Positions 17,533 through 26,453 of a stretch of DNA of 64,000 nt are shown here, piece after piece. The notes below the pieces were generated by a model that saw only the letters and a program-made list of their open reading frames with translations, ran no database searches and had not been told where the DNA came from. The translations under genes and the position numbers were made by a program. The stretch comes from Panacibacter microcysteis (GTDB lineage: Bacteria; Bacteroidota; Bacteroidia; Chitinophagales; Chitinophagaceae). The stretch lies in NCBI RefSeq assembly GCF_015831355.1, contig NZ_JADWYR010000001.1:1922001-1986000 (forward strand), in the 5' to 3' direction. Numbering within the stretch: position 1 is the stretch's first letter; the number at the start of each line of letters is the position of its first letter.

Positions 17533-18456
17533 ATGCAAAAGGATCTAAGAATTGTATTTATGGGTACTCCCGAATTTGCTGTAGCTTCTTTAAAAGCATT
17601 GGTTGAAAACGGGTACCATATCGCAGGTGTTATTACAGCGCCGGATAAGCCTGCCGGCCGGGGCATGAAGATGACGGAAAGCGCCGTTAAGAAATACGCC
17701 GTTGAAAAAGGCATCCCGGTACTGCAACCTGAAAAATTAAAAAATCCTGGCTTCCTGCAGCAGTTGCAGTTGCTCAGGGCAGATGTACAGGTTGTAGTAG
17801 CGTTCCGCATGTTACCGGAAGTGGTATGGAACATGCCTCCTATGGGAACTATAAACGTGCATGGATCTTTGCTGCCACAATACAGGGGTGCGGCACCCAT
17901 AAACTGGGCAATTATAAATGGTGAAAAAGAAACTGGCGTAACAACTTTCAAACTGCAACACGAAATTGATACTGGTAATATTTTGCTGCAAAGAACCATT
18001 CCTATACATGAAAATGAAACCGCAGGAGAGTTACATGATAAAATGAAAGAGGTTGGAGCAGCCCTGTTGGTAGAAACAATACAAAAACTGGCCGGTGGTA
18101 AGCTTGCAGAAGCACCTCAAAAGGTGGTAAGCAATGATCTGAAACATGCTCCTAAGCTTTTCACCGAAACATGTAAAATAGACTGGACTAAAAGTGTGGA
18201 TGACATTCATAATTTAATAAGAGGGCTTTCGCCCTTTCCCGGAGCGTACACAATGCTAAATGGAAAAACTTTTAAAATTTATAAGTCGTCAAAAGAAAAG
18301 ACAGTCTTAAACGATGCCGCAGGTAGTGTGACAACCGATCACAAAACCTACATAAAGTTTGCATGTAAGGATGGATACATTTATGCAAACGATATACAAC
18401 TGGAAGGTAAAAAGAGGATGGCTGTACAGGATTTTTTGCGGGGGAATAAAGTGTAA
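17533..18456 (+). CDS. fmt: Methionyl-tRNA formyltransferase
   Basis: 307 residues from the ATG at 17533; the frame is open upstream into the previous gene, but MQKDLRIVFMGTPEFA is the normal Fmt start. N-terminal formyltransferase domain with GTPEFAVASL, HGSLLPQYRGAAPINWAI (formyl-donor and catalytic region) and the C-terminal OB-like domain starting near 205. It formylates initiator Met-tRNA using 10-formyl-THF. A hairpin terminator follows at 18481. Confidence 0.95.
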   Translation: MQKDLRIVFMGTPEFAVASLKALVENGYHIAGVITAPDKPAGRGMKMTESAVKKYAVEKGIPVLQPEKLKNPGFLQQLQLLRADVQVVVAFRMLPEVVWNMPPMGTINVHGSLLPQYRGAAPINWAIINGEKETGVTTFKLQHEIDTGNILLQRTIPIHENETAGELHDKMKEVGAALLVETIQKLAGGKLAEAPQKVVSNDLKHAPKLFTETCKIDWTKSVDDIHNLIRGLSPFPGAYTMLNGKTFKIYKSSKEKTVLNDAAGSVTTDHKTYIKFACKDGYIYANDIQLEGKKRMAVQDFLRGNKV

Positions 18457-18804
18457 AACATAAAAAAATTTCTCAAAGAATAAAAGCCCCGGACAGGGCT
18501 TTTATCAAAAGATTTCGGAAGAGGGATACATTTGAGTTTTGAAGGGGACGGTACTAAAAACGGACTGATTATATTAAGGCAAATCAGATACCATATTTAA
18601 ATTTTATAATGTGTAATTATAAAACAAATTGTTATAAATATATTATTTCATAATGCTTCCGATAAGTGGAATTTCATTTCCATAATTTGGAATATACTAA
18701 TCGATTGTTATTTTAATCCTTTAATTATCTTCGCAGATTACCGTTTATCTTGAGAATGATAAAGGTTATGACATCTAGAAAGAATTATTTAAAAACCCAA
18801 AAGC
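18457..18804. other. Intergenic region between fmt and rny
   Basis: This 348-bp, very AT-rich gap holds the fmt terminator (18481-18504). No ORF, repeat arm or RNA gene was seen. A zapA-like gene, which often precedes rny in related bacteria, is absent. The rny promoter presumably lies near 18720-18780 (TATCTTCG at about 18726 is a weak -7 candidate). Confidence 0.6.
18481..18504 (+). terminator. Terminator after fmt
   Basis: Perfect stem TAAAAGCCC / GGGCTTTTA with a 6-nt loop, 24 nt after the fmt stop. Confidence 0.75.
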
Positions 18805-20370
18805 ATGGATCAGAATGTTGTGTATATTATAATTGGTTTGATTGCACTGATTATAGGTATAGTTGCAGGTAAGTTTATTTTTGCGAAGAACACACAAAAG
18901 CAGGTAGATGACGCAAATGCGCAGGCTCAGAAAATAGTTTCAGAAGCAGAGTTGAAAGCAGAAACTATAAAAAAAGAGAAAATACTGGAGGCAAAAGAAA
19001 AGTTTGTACAATTAAAAGCAGAGCACGACAAGGAGGTTTTAGACCGGAACAGGAAAATGAGCGACGCTGAAAACCGGATTAAACAAAAAGAGATTGGCAT
19101 CAATCAGAAAGATACCGCTCTTGACAAACAGATTCGCGAAAATGAAACAATTAAAGAAAACCTGAATCGCCAGATTGAAGTAGTTAACCAAAAGCGCAAT
19201 GAGCTCGAAAAACACCAGGAAGAACATATTCGCCGCCTGGAAAAGATTGCCGGACTAACAGCAGACGAAGCAAAATCCCAGTTGGTGGAAAGCCTTAAGC
19301 ATGAAGCCCAGACACAGGCGCTGGCGCTGCAGCAGGAAATTATTGAAGATGCAAGGCAGAAAGCTAATAAAGAAGCCAGGAAAATTATTATTCAATCCAT
19401 TCAACGTACTGCAGCAGAGCAAACAATCGAAAACACCGTTACGGTCTTTAACCTCGAAAGCGACGAGATCAAAGGCCAGATCATCGGCCGCGAAGGACGT
19501 AATATCCGCGCAATTGAAGCTTCTACCGGGGTAGATCTTATTGTAGATGATACCCCAGAAGCAATCGTGCTCTCTTCATTTGACCCGCTTCGCCGTGAGA
19601 TTGCACGGTTAAGTTTACAACGCCTCGTAGCAGATGGCCGTATTCACCCCGCACGTATAGAAGAAGTGGTTGAAAAAACCCGCAAACAACTCGAAGAGCA
19701 GGTAATGGAAATAGGAGAGCGGACAGTAATAGAATTAGGCATACACGGCTTACATAAAGAACTGGTAAGAATTGTAGGAAAAATGCGCTTTCGTTCTTCC
19801 TATGGGCAGAATCTGCTGATGCACAGCCGCGAAACAGCAAATCTTTGCGGTATTATGGCTGCAGAGCTGGGTCTTAATGTAAAGCTGGCTAAACGTGCAG
19901 GCCTGCTGCATGATATAGGCAAGGTGCCGGATGAAGAAACTGAGCTGAGCCACGCATTGCTCGGCGCAAAGCTTGCCGAAAAATATGGCGAAAACCCTGC
20001 AGTGGTAAATGCTATCGGCGCACACCACGATGAAATGGAAATGCAATATGTTATTTCACCCATCATACAGGCTTGCGATGCCATCAGCGGTGCACGGCCA
20101 GGCGCAAGGCGTGAAATAATGCAACAGTACATTCAACGTATAAAAGACCTCGAGAATCTTGCTATCGCATATCCTGGTGTGGAAAAAGCTTATGCCATAC
20201 AGGCGGGCCGTGAGTTGCGTGTAATTGTTGAAGCCGATAAAGTTGGCGATGCAGACAGCGACAAACTGAGCTTCGAGATAGCACAAAAGATACAGACAGA
20301 AATGACCTATCCCGGTCAGATAAAGGTTACAGTGATCCGCGAAAAACGAGCGGTTAACGTAGCGAGGTAA
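18805..20370 (+). CDS. rny: Ribonuclease Y
   Basis: 521 residues, full length. N-terminal membrane anchor ([16 protein letters not shown]), long coiled coil (about 30-200) rich in Glu/Lys, KH domain ([17 protein letters not shown]) and HD domain with H369-D370 in [11 protein letters not shown]. It is a membrane-tethered endoribonuclease that initiates mRNA decay. It is followed by rplS 68 nt downstream, which has its own promoter. Confidence 0.95.
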   Translation: MDQNVVYIIIGLIALIIGIVAGKFIFAKNTQKQVDDANAQAQKIVSEAELKAETIKKEKILEAKEKFVQLKAEHDKEVLDRNRKMSDAENRIKQKEIGINQKDTALDKQIRENETIKENLNRQIEVVNQKRNELEKHQEEHIRRLEKIAGLTADEAKSQLVESLKHEAQTQALALQQEIIEDARQKANKEARKIIIQSIQRTAAEQTIENTVTVFNLESDEIKGQIIGREGRNIRAIEASTGVDLIVDDTPEAIVLSSFDPLRREIARLSLQRLVADGRIHPARIEEVVEKTRKQLEEQVMEIGERTVIELGIHGLHKELVRIVGKMRFRSSYGQNLLMHSRETANLCGIMAAELGLNVKLAKRAGLLHDIGKVPDEETELSHALLGAKLAEKYGENPAVVNAIGAHHDEMEMQYVISPIIQACDAISGARPGARREIMQQYIQRIKDLENLAIAYPGVEKAYAIQAGRELRVIVEADKVGDADSDKLSFEIAQKIQTEMTYPGQIKVTVIREKRAVNVAR

Positions 20371-20389
20371 AAAATTATAAATAAAGGCA

Positions 20390-20418
20390 TTGAGTTAAGG
20401 TAAAACTCCTTACCTTTG
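20390..20418 (+). promoter_or_regulatory. rplS promoter
   Basis: TTG at 20390-20392 and TACCTTTG at 20411-20418, 18 nt apart: an exact Bacteroidota-type promoter, 20 nt before the rplS ATG. Confidence 0.65.
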
Positions 20419-20438
20419 CCGTCCTTAAATTTTAAGTC

Positions 20439-20789
20439 ATGAACGCAGCAGTTCAATTTGTACACGAGCAGCTTACTGCAAAAAAAACATTTCCAAAGTT
20501 TAAAGCTGGTGACAATGTCACCGTTAACTATAAAATTGTGGAAGGTGGTAAAGAACGTATCCAGAGTTTTCGTGGAGACGTTGTGAAATTACAGGGTACA
20601 GGCGCTACGGCCACTTTTACTGTACGTAAAATATCTGATGGCGTGGGCGTAGAAAGGGTATTTCCTTTCTTTTCTCCAAACGTAGATTCTGTACAGTTAA
20701 ATAAAGTAGGTAAAGTACGCCGTGCTAAATTGTACTACCTCAGAGGCCGTAGCGGTAAAAGCGCAAGAATCAAGGAAAAACGTATGTAG
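20439..20789 (+). CDS. rplS: 50S ribosomal protein L19
   Basis: 116 residues, family length. Conserved segments [45 protein letters not shown] and [23 protein letters not shown] are all present. It binds 23S rRNA at the 30S-50S interface. It is flanked by its own promoter and a strong terminator, so it is monocistronic. Confidence 0.97.
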   Translation: MNAAVQFVHEQLTAKKTFPKFKAGDNVTVNYKIVEGGKERIQSFRGDVVKLQGTGATATFTVRKISDGVGVERVFPFFSPNVDSVQLNKVGKVRRAKLYYLRGRSGKSARIKEKRM

Positions 20790-20810
20790 TTTTATCCCAA
20801 ACATATTAGA

Positions 20811-20845
20811 GGCAGCAGTTTTTATTAAAACTGCTGCCTTTTTGT
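20811..20845 (+). terminator. Terminator after rplS
   Basis: Perfect 12-bp stem GGCAGCAGTTTT / AAAACTGCTGCC with a TATT loop, followed by a T-tract. Confidence 0.9.
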
Positions 20846-20851
20846 TTTTGT

Positions 20852-21053
20852 ACCCGGCTGCATTACTACTATTAAGCTTTGGTTGCGTCGCACTCTTATG
20901 CGCTTTATTCTTTATTCAGCCATGTGAACCTGCATCTCTTATTAAAAGCTGGTCTAATGCCATAATGAAGACTGAACCTGAGTGCTCAATAGCATTATAC
21001 AGTACAAGAGTGCGACGCAACGGAAGCTCAATGCTTAACTAAATGCCTGGCCC
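20852..21053. repeat. Inverted-arm repeat, locus 7 (paired, core A + core A)
   Basis: Left arm: tip ACCCGGCTGC, outer AAGCTTT, core A at 20882-20901 (ending ATGC). Right arm: core A at 21002-21021, outer AAGCTC, tip GCCTGGCC. Interior of 100 nt. It is the only clear pair with two A cores. It fills the gap between convergent rplS and the S9 peptidase. Confidence 0.9.
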
Positions 21054-21064
21054 ATCATTGCCTT

Positions 21065-23071
21065 TTATTGCAGGTATTTATTAAACCAGTTGATATAGTT
21101 TTTGTATTTAAAAACCTCGTAACTCGGAATATTTAAACCATGATTTTGTTTTGGATAAATGATTAGCTGGGTTGGAATGCCATTGCTTTTAAGCGCCTGG
21201 TACATTTGTTCTGCACCTGCAACAGGCACATTGAAGTCATTTTGCGAAGCCATAAATAAAGTGGGTGTTTTTATTTTGTCTGCTTTAAAGAACGGGTATG
21301 AAATTTTTATCCATTTATCAATATTTTTCCATGGTACACCAAGCTCCATTTCGTACTGCGTAATGTATTGGTCAGTGCCGTAAATACTTAGCTGGTTAGC
21401 GCTTCCCGCACCGCTGCATGCTGCTTTAAAACGTGTGTTTGATGCGATAATATAATCTGTAAGAATACCACCGTAGCTCCATCCCCCCAAACCCATGCGG
21501 TTTTCATCTATAATGCCCTGGCCAGCCAGGTAATCAACGGCACCCATAAGGTCCATTACTTCTTTATTGCCCCAGTCAGCATAAATGGCCTTAATGTAGT
21601 CTACGCCACGGCCGCTGCTGCCACGATAATTGACCTGCGCAACTGCATACCCGGCGCTGGCAACGCTTTGCGGAACAATATCAAATTCATAATCATCCTG
21701 CGCCACAGGACCGCCATGTATGTACAATACAAAAGGTAGCTTTTGGCCGGGAACTGCATTGGCCGGTTTATATAATATGCCCGAAACAAGTGTACCATCT
21801 TTGCTCTTACTCTGGAAACTTTCTACGGTGGGTAACTGTAGCGGGGCAAGAAAAGCATCGTGCGTATGCGTCAGGCGTCGGGTACTACTGTTTTCAACAA
21901 CAAACAGTTCAAATGGCAGCTGCGGTTCACTCATCAATGCTACCCAACCATCTGCAGCGGGATTGGCAGCAAGATCGAATGTGGCACGTTTACCATCAGA
22001 CAACTTTTTCATTGTACCAGTTGATATATCGAAGGCTACTACATTACTCGATCTGTCATCTTCCATTAGTGTAGCAATATATTTACCATCATTGCTCCAT
22101 GCAATATTTGTTACCGGTCTGTCAACGGCTTTTGAAAGAAGATTTGGTGCGCCGCCGCCGGCATTTATTACGGCAAGTATATCATGGCCATACATGGTAT
22201 ATGGCAAATCGCTGCTGCTTTGCAGGTATGCGATGCTTTTGCCATCCGGGCTAAAAAACGGGTGATGATCTTGCCCGGCCCATGAGGTTAGTTGTTTTAT
22301 GGGTGCATGGGGTGTTGCATCCATCGCATAAATATCTGTGTTCTCATTCTTGTCGGGGTCTGCCGTGCGGTTACTGGTAAAAACAATTTGTTTTCCATCG
22401 GGGCTAAAGTCAGGCTCTGTTTCATCATAAACACCGTTGGTAAGTGTATCAACCGCACCGGTTTCAACATCCAGCATGTACAGGTGTTTGGCGCGCCTGT
22501 CCAGGTAGCCAATGTAATCCTGTTTAAAATGATAGCGGTCCATAACATATGGTTTTCTGATGCCAGACTCCGCTGTATCAGCAAAGTCCTGGTCTTTAAC
22601 AACCATCAGCATTTTTTTGCCATCGGGCCGCCATACATAGTCATCAATATCGCCTGTAACCGCAGATATTTTTTTTGCTTCGCCACCACGCCTGTCGAGC
22701 AGCCAAAGCTGGCTTAATCCTTCTGTTGTTTTATCTTCTGTTCCATCTTTACGTGAAGAAAGAAAGGAAAGGTATCTGCCGTCCGGACTAAATTTTGGGG
22801 CGGATTCATCTTCTTTCGTAAAGGTTAACTGAACCTTTTCTTTTCCGTCCCAACTGATCATCCATAAATTATTATCCCTTGCGTCTTTACCGGTATCCAC
22901 AGTACTTACAACATATACCACCCACTTGCCATCTGGTGATACCTGTGCACCACTTACTTCCTGAAGGCGATAAACATCTTCAGGTTTAAGAGGTCTTTTG
23001 TTTTGTGCATGGGAGATATAAACAATAAAGGAAACGGCAAAAAACAGCAACGCTTTTCTCATAATAAGCAT
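21065..23071 (-). CDS. S9 family serine peptidase (prolyl oligopeptidase-like / dipeptidyl aminopeptidase)
   Basis: 668 residues; a second ATG at 23062 (MRKALLFFAVS) gives a better signal peptide and may be the true start. WD40-like beta-propeller repeats (several SPDGK(W/Y/Q) units, about 40-380) precede an alpha/beta hydrolase domain. The catalytic serine is S532 in GGWSYGG, with aspartate in ASQNDFNVP and histidine in PKQNHGL. A secreted or periplasmic exopeptidase for oligopeptide use is inferred. Confidence 0.92.
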   Translation of the reverse strand: MLIMRKALLFFAVSFIVYISHAQNKRPLKPEDVYRLQEVSGAQVSPDGKWVVYVVSTVDTGKDARDNNLWMISWDGKEKVQLTFTKEDESAPKFSPDGRYLSFLSSRKDGTEDKTTEGLSQLWLLDRRGGEAKKISAVTGDIDDYVWRPDGKKMLMVVKDQDFADTAESGIRKPYVMDRYHFKQDYIGYLDRRAKHLYMLDVETGAVDTLTNGVYDETEPDFSPDGKQIVFTSNRTADPDKNENTDIYAMDATPHAPIKQLTSWAGQDHHPFFSPDGKSIAYLQSSSDLPYTMYGHDILAVINAGGGAPNLLSKAVDRPVTNIAWSNDGKYIATLMEDDRSSNVVAFDISTGTMKKLSDGKRATFDLAANPAADGWVALMSEPQLPFELFVVENSSTRRLTHTHDAFLAPLQLPTVESFQSKSKDGTLVSGILYKPANAVPGQKLPFVLYIHGGPVAQDDYEFDIVPQSVASAGYAVAQVNYRGSSGRGVDYIKAIYADWGNKEVMDLMGAVDYLAGQGIIDENRMGLGGWSYGGILTDYIIASNTRFKAACSGAGSANQLSIYGTDQYITQYEMELGVPWKNIDKWIKISYPFFKADKIKTPTLFMASQNDFNVPVAGAEQMYQALKSNGIPTQLIIYPKQNHGLNIPSYEVFKYKNYINWFNKYLQ

Positions 23072-23170
23072 TTATGGTAAGAAACTAAATGTATGAAAAA
23101 AATAAAACAGCATCACAGTACATAAACCTGAAAATCATTTATTATTGTTGGGCTTATTAAAAATTATTTT

Positions 23171-23893
23171 ATGGCTGAGCAGGAAGTTGTTAAACATACA
23201 AAAGCGGTTTACAAAGCATGGAATAATCCGCATACCGGCTGGAAACATAAGTTGAAGGAAATACTGGTAGAGATACTCATCATAGTGTTTGCCGTGTCCC
23301 TTTCCATATGGTTGCATGGCCTTAGTGAAAAAAGCCACAACAGACACGAGGCAGAAGCTTTTCTCACAGGGCTTCGTACAGATTTACAAAGAGATGTGCA
23401 GGAAATGAAGAATGATATGGCATCATACAGGGAGGTACTTTATGGGTCACGGTATTTTGCAAAAGTTGCTTATGGCGATACGCTTAATACCGATAGCCTT
23501 AATAATTATAAGTTCCTTTTTCACAATACAACAATGTTAAGCCCGAATACAAGTCGCTTCGAAGGGCTGAAAGCTTCCGGCAAACTTGATATAATCGAGC
23601 AGAAAGAACTCCTTGCAGATATACTTGATTTTTACCAGGAAAATATTCCTTTTCTAAACATGCTTAACCAAGGGTTTAATAGTTATAAAACCGGTGTTTT
23701 AGGTGTCTATCTCGATCAGAATCTTGTAGTAGATAAAAATGATAATGGCAACTGGCTGCAGGTACTTAGAACGCCATACATGCAAAATGCTTTACGAAGA
23801 TCAAATGGAATTGAGGAAATTTTGTTACAATACAAAGCAACAATAGATGAGGCAAACAAGATTATAGCAGAGATAGATAAAGAATATAAATAA
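23171..23893 (+). CDS. DUF6090-like membrane protein, function unknown
   Basis: 240 residues. Short basic cytosolic N-terminus, one transmembrane segment (about 38-56, ILVEILIIVFAVSLSIWL), then a mostly helical domain. The position and character of the transmembrane segment and the helical C-terminal part resemble the DUF6090 family common in Bacteroidota, whose role is unknown. It is followed by repeat locus 8. Confidence 0.6.
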   Translation: MAEQEVVKHTKAVYKAWNNPHTGWKHKLKEILVEILIIVFAVSLSIWLHGLSEKSHNRHEAEAFLTGLRTDLQRDVQEMKNDMASYREVLYGSRYFAKVAYGDTLNTDSLNNYKFLFHNTTMLSPNTSRFEGLKASGKLDIIEQKELLADILDFYQENIPFLNMLNQGFNSYKTGVLGVYLDQNLVVDKNDNGNWLQVLRTPYMQNALRRSNGIEEILLQYKATIDEANKIIAEIDKEYK

Positions 23894-23901
23894 GATTATG
23901 T

Positions 23902-23951
23902 AGCCGGCTGCATTGCTGCTATTAAGCTTTTGTTGTGTCACTCACTTGTAC
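23902..23951. repeat. Inverted-arm repeat, locus 8 (single left arm, core B)
   Basis: Tip AGCCGGCTGC, outer AAGCTTT, core B at 23932-23951. No right arm was seen before the S41 gene. Confidence 0.85.
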
Positions 23952-24064
23952 TGCAAATCTTTATTCTGCATATGATGCAGGCATTCTGAAATTGCTGTAG
24001 TGTACAATCTTTAAAAGTCGTCTCAAATAATAGCTTTTTACAATTTACACCGCAACCAAATAAC

Positions 24065-26344
24065 ATGAGAAAGTTTTTTCTTTTGCTGATCATCTCTTTA
24101 CCATTCACAACTTTTGCACAAAAAAATTATAGCAATGCAGAAATACAAAGGCTTGCAGAACTTGGGAAAGTATGGGGAATGCTGCACAATTTTAGCCCTG
24201 CAATGGCCAGAGGAACTATTGCAACAGATAGTCTCATAACAGATGTTGCGGAAGCACTGGCAAACGATCCATCTGCAGAAACTTTAAAGAGCGGCTTATC
24301 AAAAATGCTGGCAAAACTTCATGATCCACTTACACATGTTATGCATGATGCCAATACAACTGTTACAATCTTTACAGAGAGCGACAGCATTCCATCTTAT
24401 TATGAATTGGAAGGAGATGTTATATATATCGCCTATCCAACCGGCTTTGCCGTTTATGATACTGCAAAGAAATTACCGTGGATGAATTTAAAAAATCTTG
24501 CACGTTATAAAGGCATTGTATTAGACCTGCGGAATAAAAACAACGAAAACGGTGATTACGCATTCACAGAAAAGTATGGTGCAGAAATTTTAAACAGCAT
24601 CATAGATGACCAGTTGCGCCTGCCAATGTCTCAATTTCGTTACCAGGCCGGTTTTCTTGATCAGAAAGACCAGACGGTTGGCAACAACGTTTATAGCGCC
24701 GGATGGTATACAACAGCAGCAGACATATTTCCATCTCATAAGAAAGAAACGGTAATAAAAAGTAACATATGTTTTGTTGTAAACAAATTTACCGGCGGAG
24801 AGTTGCTTGCATACATCATTGCATTGCAGTCAGCAGGCAAATGCAAAATAATTTTTGAAGGAAATGCTGAAGATTACACCAATGGTATTGCTATTGATTA
24901 CGTCACCGATATTGATAGTGTTAAGCTAAAAATTCGTGTAGGCGATTTGCTTACAAAAAACGGCAATATTATCGGCGGACCAGATCTTATAATGCCGGAG
25001 ATAAGTGATAAGAAAACATTCTTCGATCAATGTACCCGCCTTACATTAAATACAACACCTGATAAAAAAGATGTTGGTGCTGCTTTGTACATACATCCTT
25101 ATCCAACCTTGCATGAAAAGGACATGTTTGTGCCTGTCGGGCTCCGTTTGTTTGGTTTATACAATTATTGGAATGCAATCAGGTATTTCAATCCCAATAT
25201 GCATTTGATCAAACAATCATGGGATAGCGTGCTCACTGAATTTATTCCACGTTTTATTAATGCCACTGACTCGGCAACCTACTATTTCACCATAAGAGAT
25301 CTGGGTAGTCGCATACATGATTCACATGGTTTTTTCGGGCGGTTACCAGCTATGCCCGGTGTTACGGCACAATTCGGTTTTACGGTTCCGTTGTCAATTA
25401 AATCAATTGACAACCGGTATTATATTGTTGCAAAAGACACTGCCCAACAATTAAAAGATTTTTGGTTGTGGGATGAAGTAACGCACATTGATGGTATTCC
25501 GGTAAATACATATAAACAAAAATTCCGGACAAGATTTGCGGCCAGTAATGAGTGGACTTTCGAACGTGATGTAACCGGCAGAATACTTTTAAGCGGTGCA
25601 AAAAATAGCATTGTACAACTCTCCATACAGCGCAAAGGCAGGCAAATTATTATTCCTGCAACAAGAAGCAGATCTGATTTTTATCCTGATTATAAAACAA
25701 TCAACTTTTATAATAAACACAAAGACATAGAAATATTGCCTGGCAATATTGGCTATGTCAACATGGACATTTTGAATACAGATCGCATTGATAAATTATT
25801 CGACACACTCATGCATACAAAAGCAATTGTATTCGACATAAGGAATTATCCTAATGGAACAGCATGGAGCATTGTGCCACGTCTTGCCGTGCATGATTCC
25901 GTTGCTGTTAAATTTGGCAAACCATATGTTACATACGAAAGCATTTACCTGCAGCCACAGGTAACTGTAAAGACTGATTATTTTATCGTAGATGCAGATA
26001 AAACGAAACCTCCTTATAAAGGAAAGATCATCATGCTTTGCAACGCAGAAACCCAGAGCCAGGCCGAATATACGATCATGATGTTTCAGGGAGCTGCGGG
26101 TAAACGTGTAACTGTTATTGGCAGCCCTACCGCCGGTGCAGATGGTAATGTAACATCTATAACATTACCCGGTGGTTTTCAGACTTACTTTTCGGGTATG
26201 GAAGTTTTATATCCTGATGGTAAGCTTACGCAACAATGCGGTATAAGAATAGACATACCTGCAAAGCCTACTCCTGCTGGTTTACAAGCCGGGAAAGATG
26301 AAGTGCTTGAGCGTGCAATTACATTTATTGAAACAGGTAAATAG
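24065..26344 (+). CDS. S41 family peptidase with duplicated, degenerate N-terminal S41 copy
   Basis: 759 residues, signal peptide MRKFFLLLIISLPFTTFAQ. The C-terminal half (about 355-759) has S41 features: YNYWNAIRYFNPN and IHDSHGFF in the N-terminal helical part, a PDZ-like core, nucleophile S665 in NAETQSQAEY, and SPTAGADGN. The N-terminal half repeats the same order (LGKVWGMLHNFSP, LAKLHDPLTHV, IVLDLRNK, then NKFTGGELLAY), but the serine position is G245. It reads as an internal duplication in which copy one lost catalysis. A periplasmic or surface C-terminal-processing-type protease is inferred; the substrate is unknown. Confidence 0.85.
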   Translation: MRKFFLLLIISLPFTTFAQKNYSNAEIQRLAELGKVWGMLHNFSPAMARGTIATDSLITDVAEALANDPSAETLKSGLSKMLAKLHDPLTHVMHDANTTVTIFTESDSIPSYYELEGDVIYIAYPTGFAVYDTAKKLPWMNLKNLARYKGIVLDLRNKNNENGDYAFTEKYGAEILNSIIDDQLRLPMSQFRYQAGFLDQKDQTVGNNVYSAGWYTTAADIFPSHKKETVIKSNICFVVNKFTGGELLAYIIALQSAGKCKIIFEGNAEDYTNGIAIDYVTDIDSVKLKIRVGDLLTKNGNIIGGPDLIMPEISDKKTFFDQCTRLTLNTTPDKKDVGAALYIHPYPTLHEKDMFVPVGLRLFGLYNYWNAIRYFNPNMHLIKQSWDSVLTEFIPRFINATDSATYYFTIRDLGSRIHDSHGFFGRLPAMPGVTAQFGFTVPLSIKSIDNRYYIVAKDTAQQLKDFWLWDEVTHIDGIPVNTYKQKFRTRFAASNEWTFERDVTGRILLSGAKNSIVQLSIQRKGRQIIIPATRSRSDFYPDYKTINFYNKHKDIEILPGNIGYVNMDILNTDRIDKLFDTLMHTKAIVFDIRNYPNGTAWSIVPRLAVHDSVAVKFGKPYVTYESIYLQPQVTVKTDYFIVDADKTKPPYKGKIIMLCNAETQSQAEYTIMMFQGAAGKRVTVIGSPTAGADGNVTSITLPGGFQTYFSGMEVLYPDGKLTQQCGIRIDIPAKPTPAGLQAGKDEVLERAITFIETGK

Positions 26345-26453
26345 CGATTACAAATACTTTTTTATAGCATAGCTTCCACTGGTAATTGAGGTGATTAATC
26401 TGTGGTAATATTATTATCTTGTACCTATTCACAACCTCCAAAACATTACTGCT

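Noticed and set aside
20722-21042. 106-codon open frame across the rplS end and repeat locus 7
   Set aside because: It starts inside rplS and reads through a terminator and the repeat.
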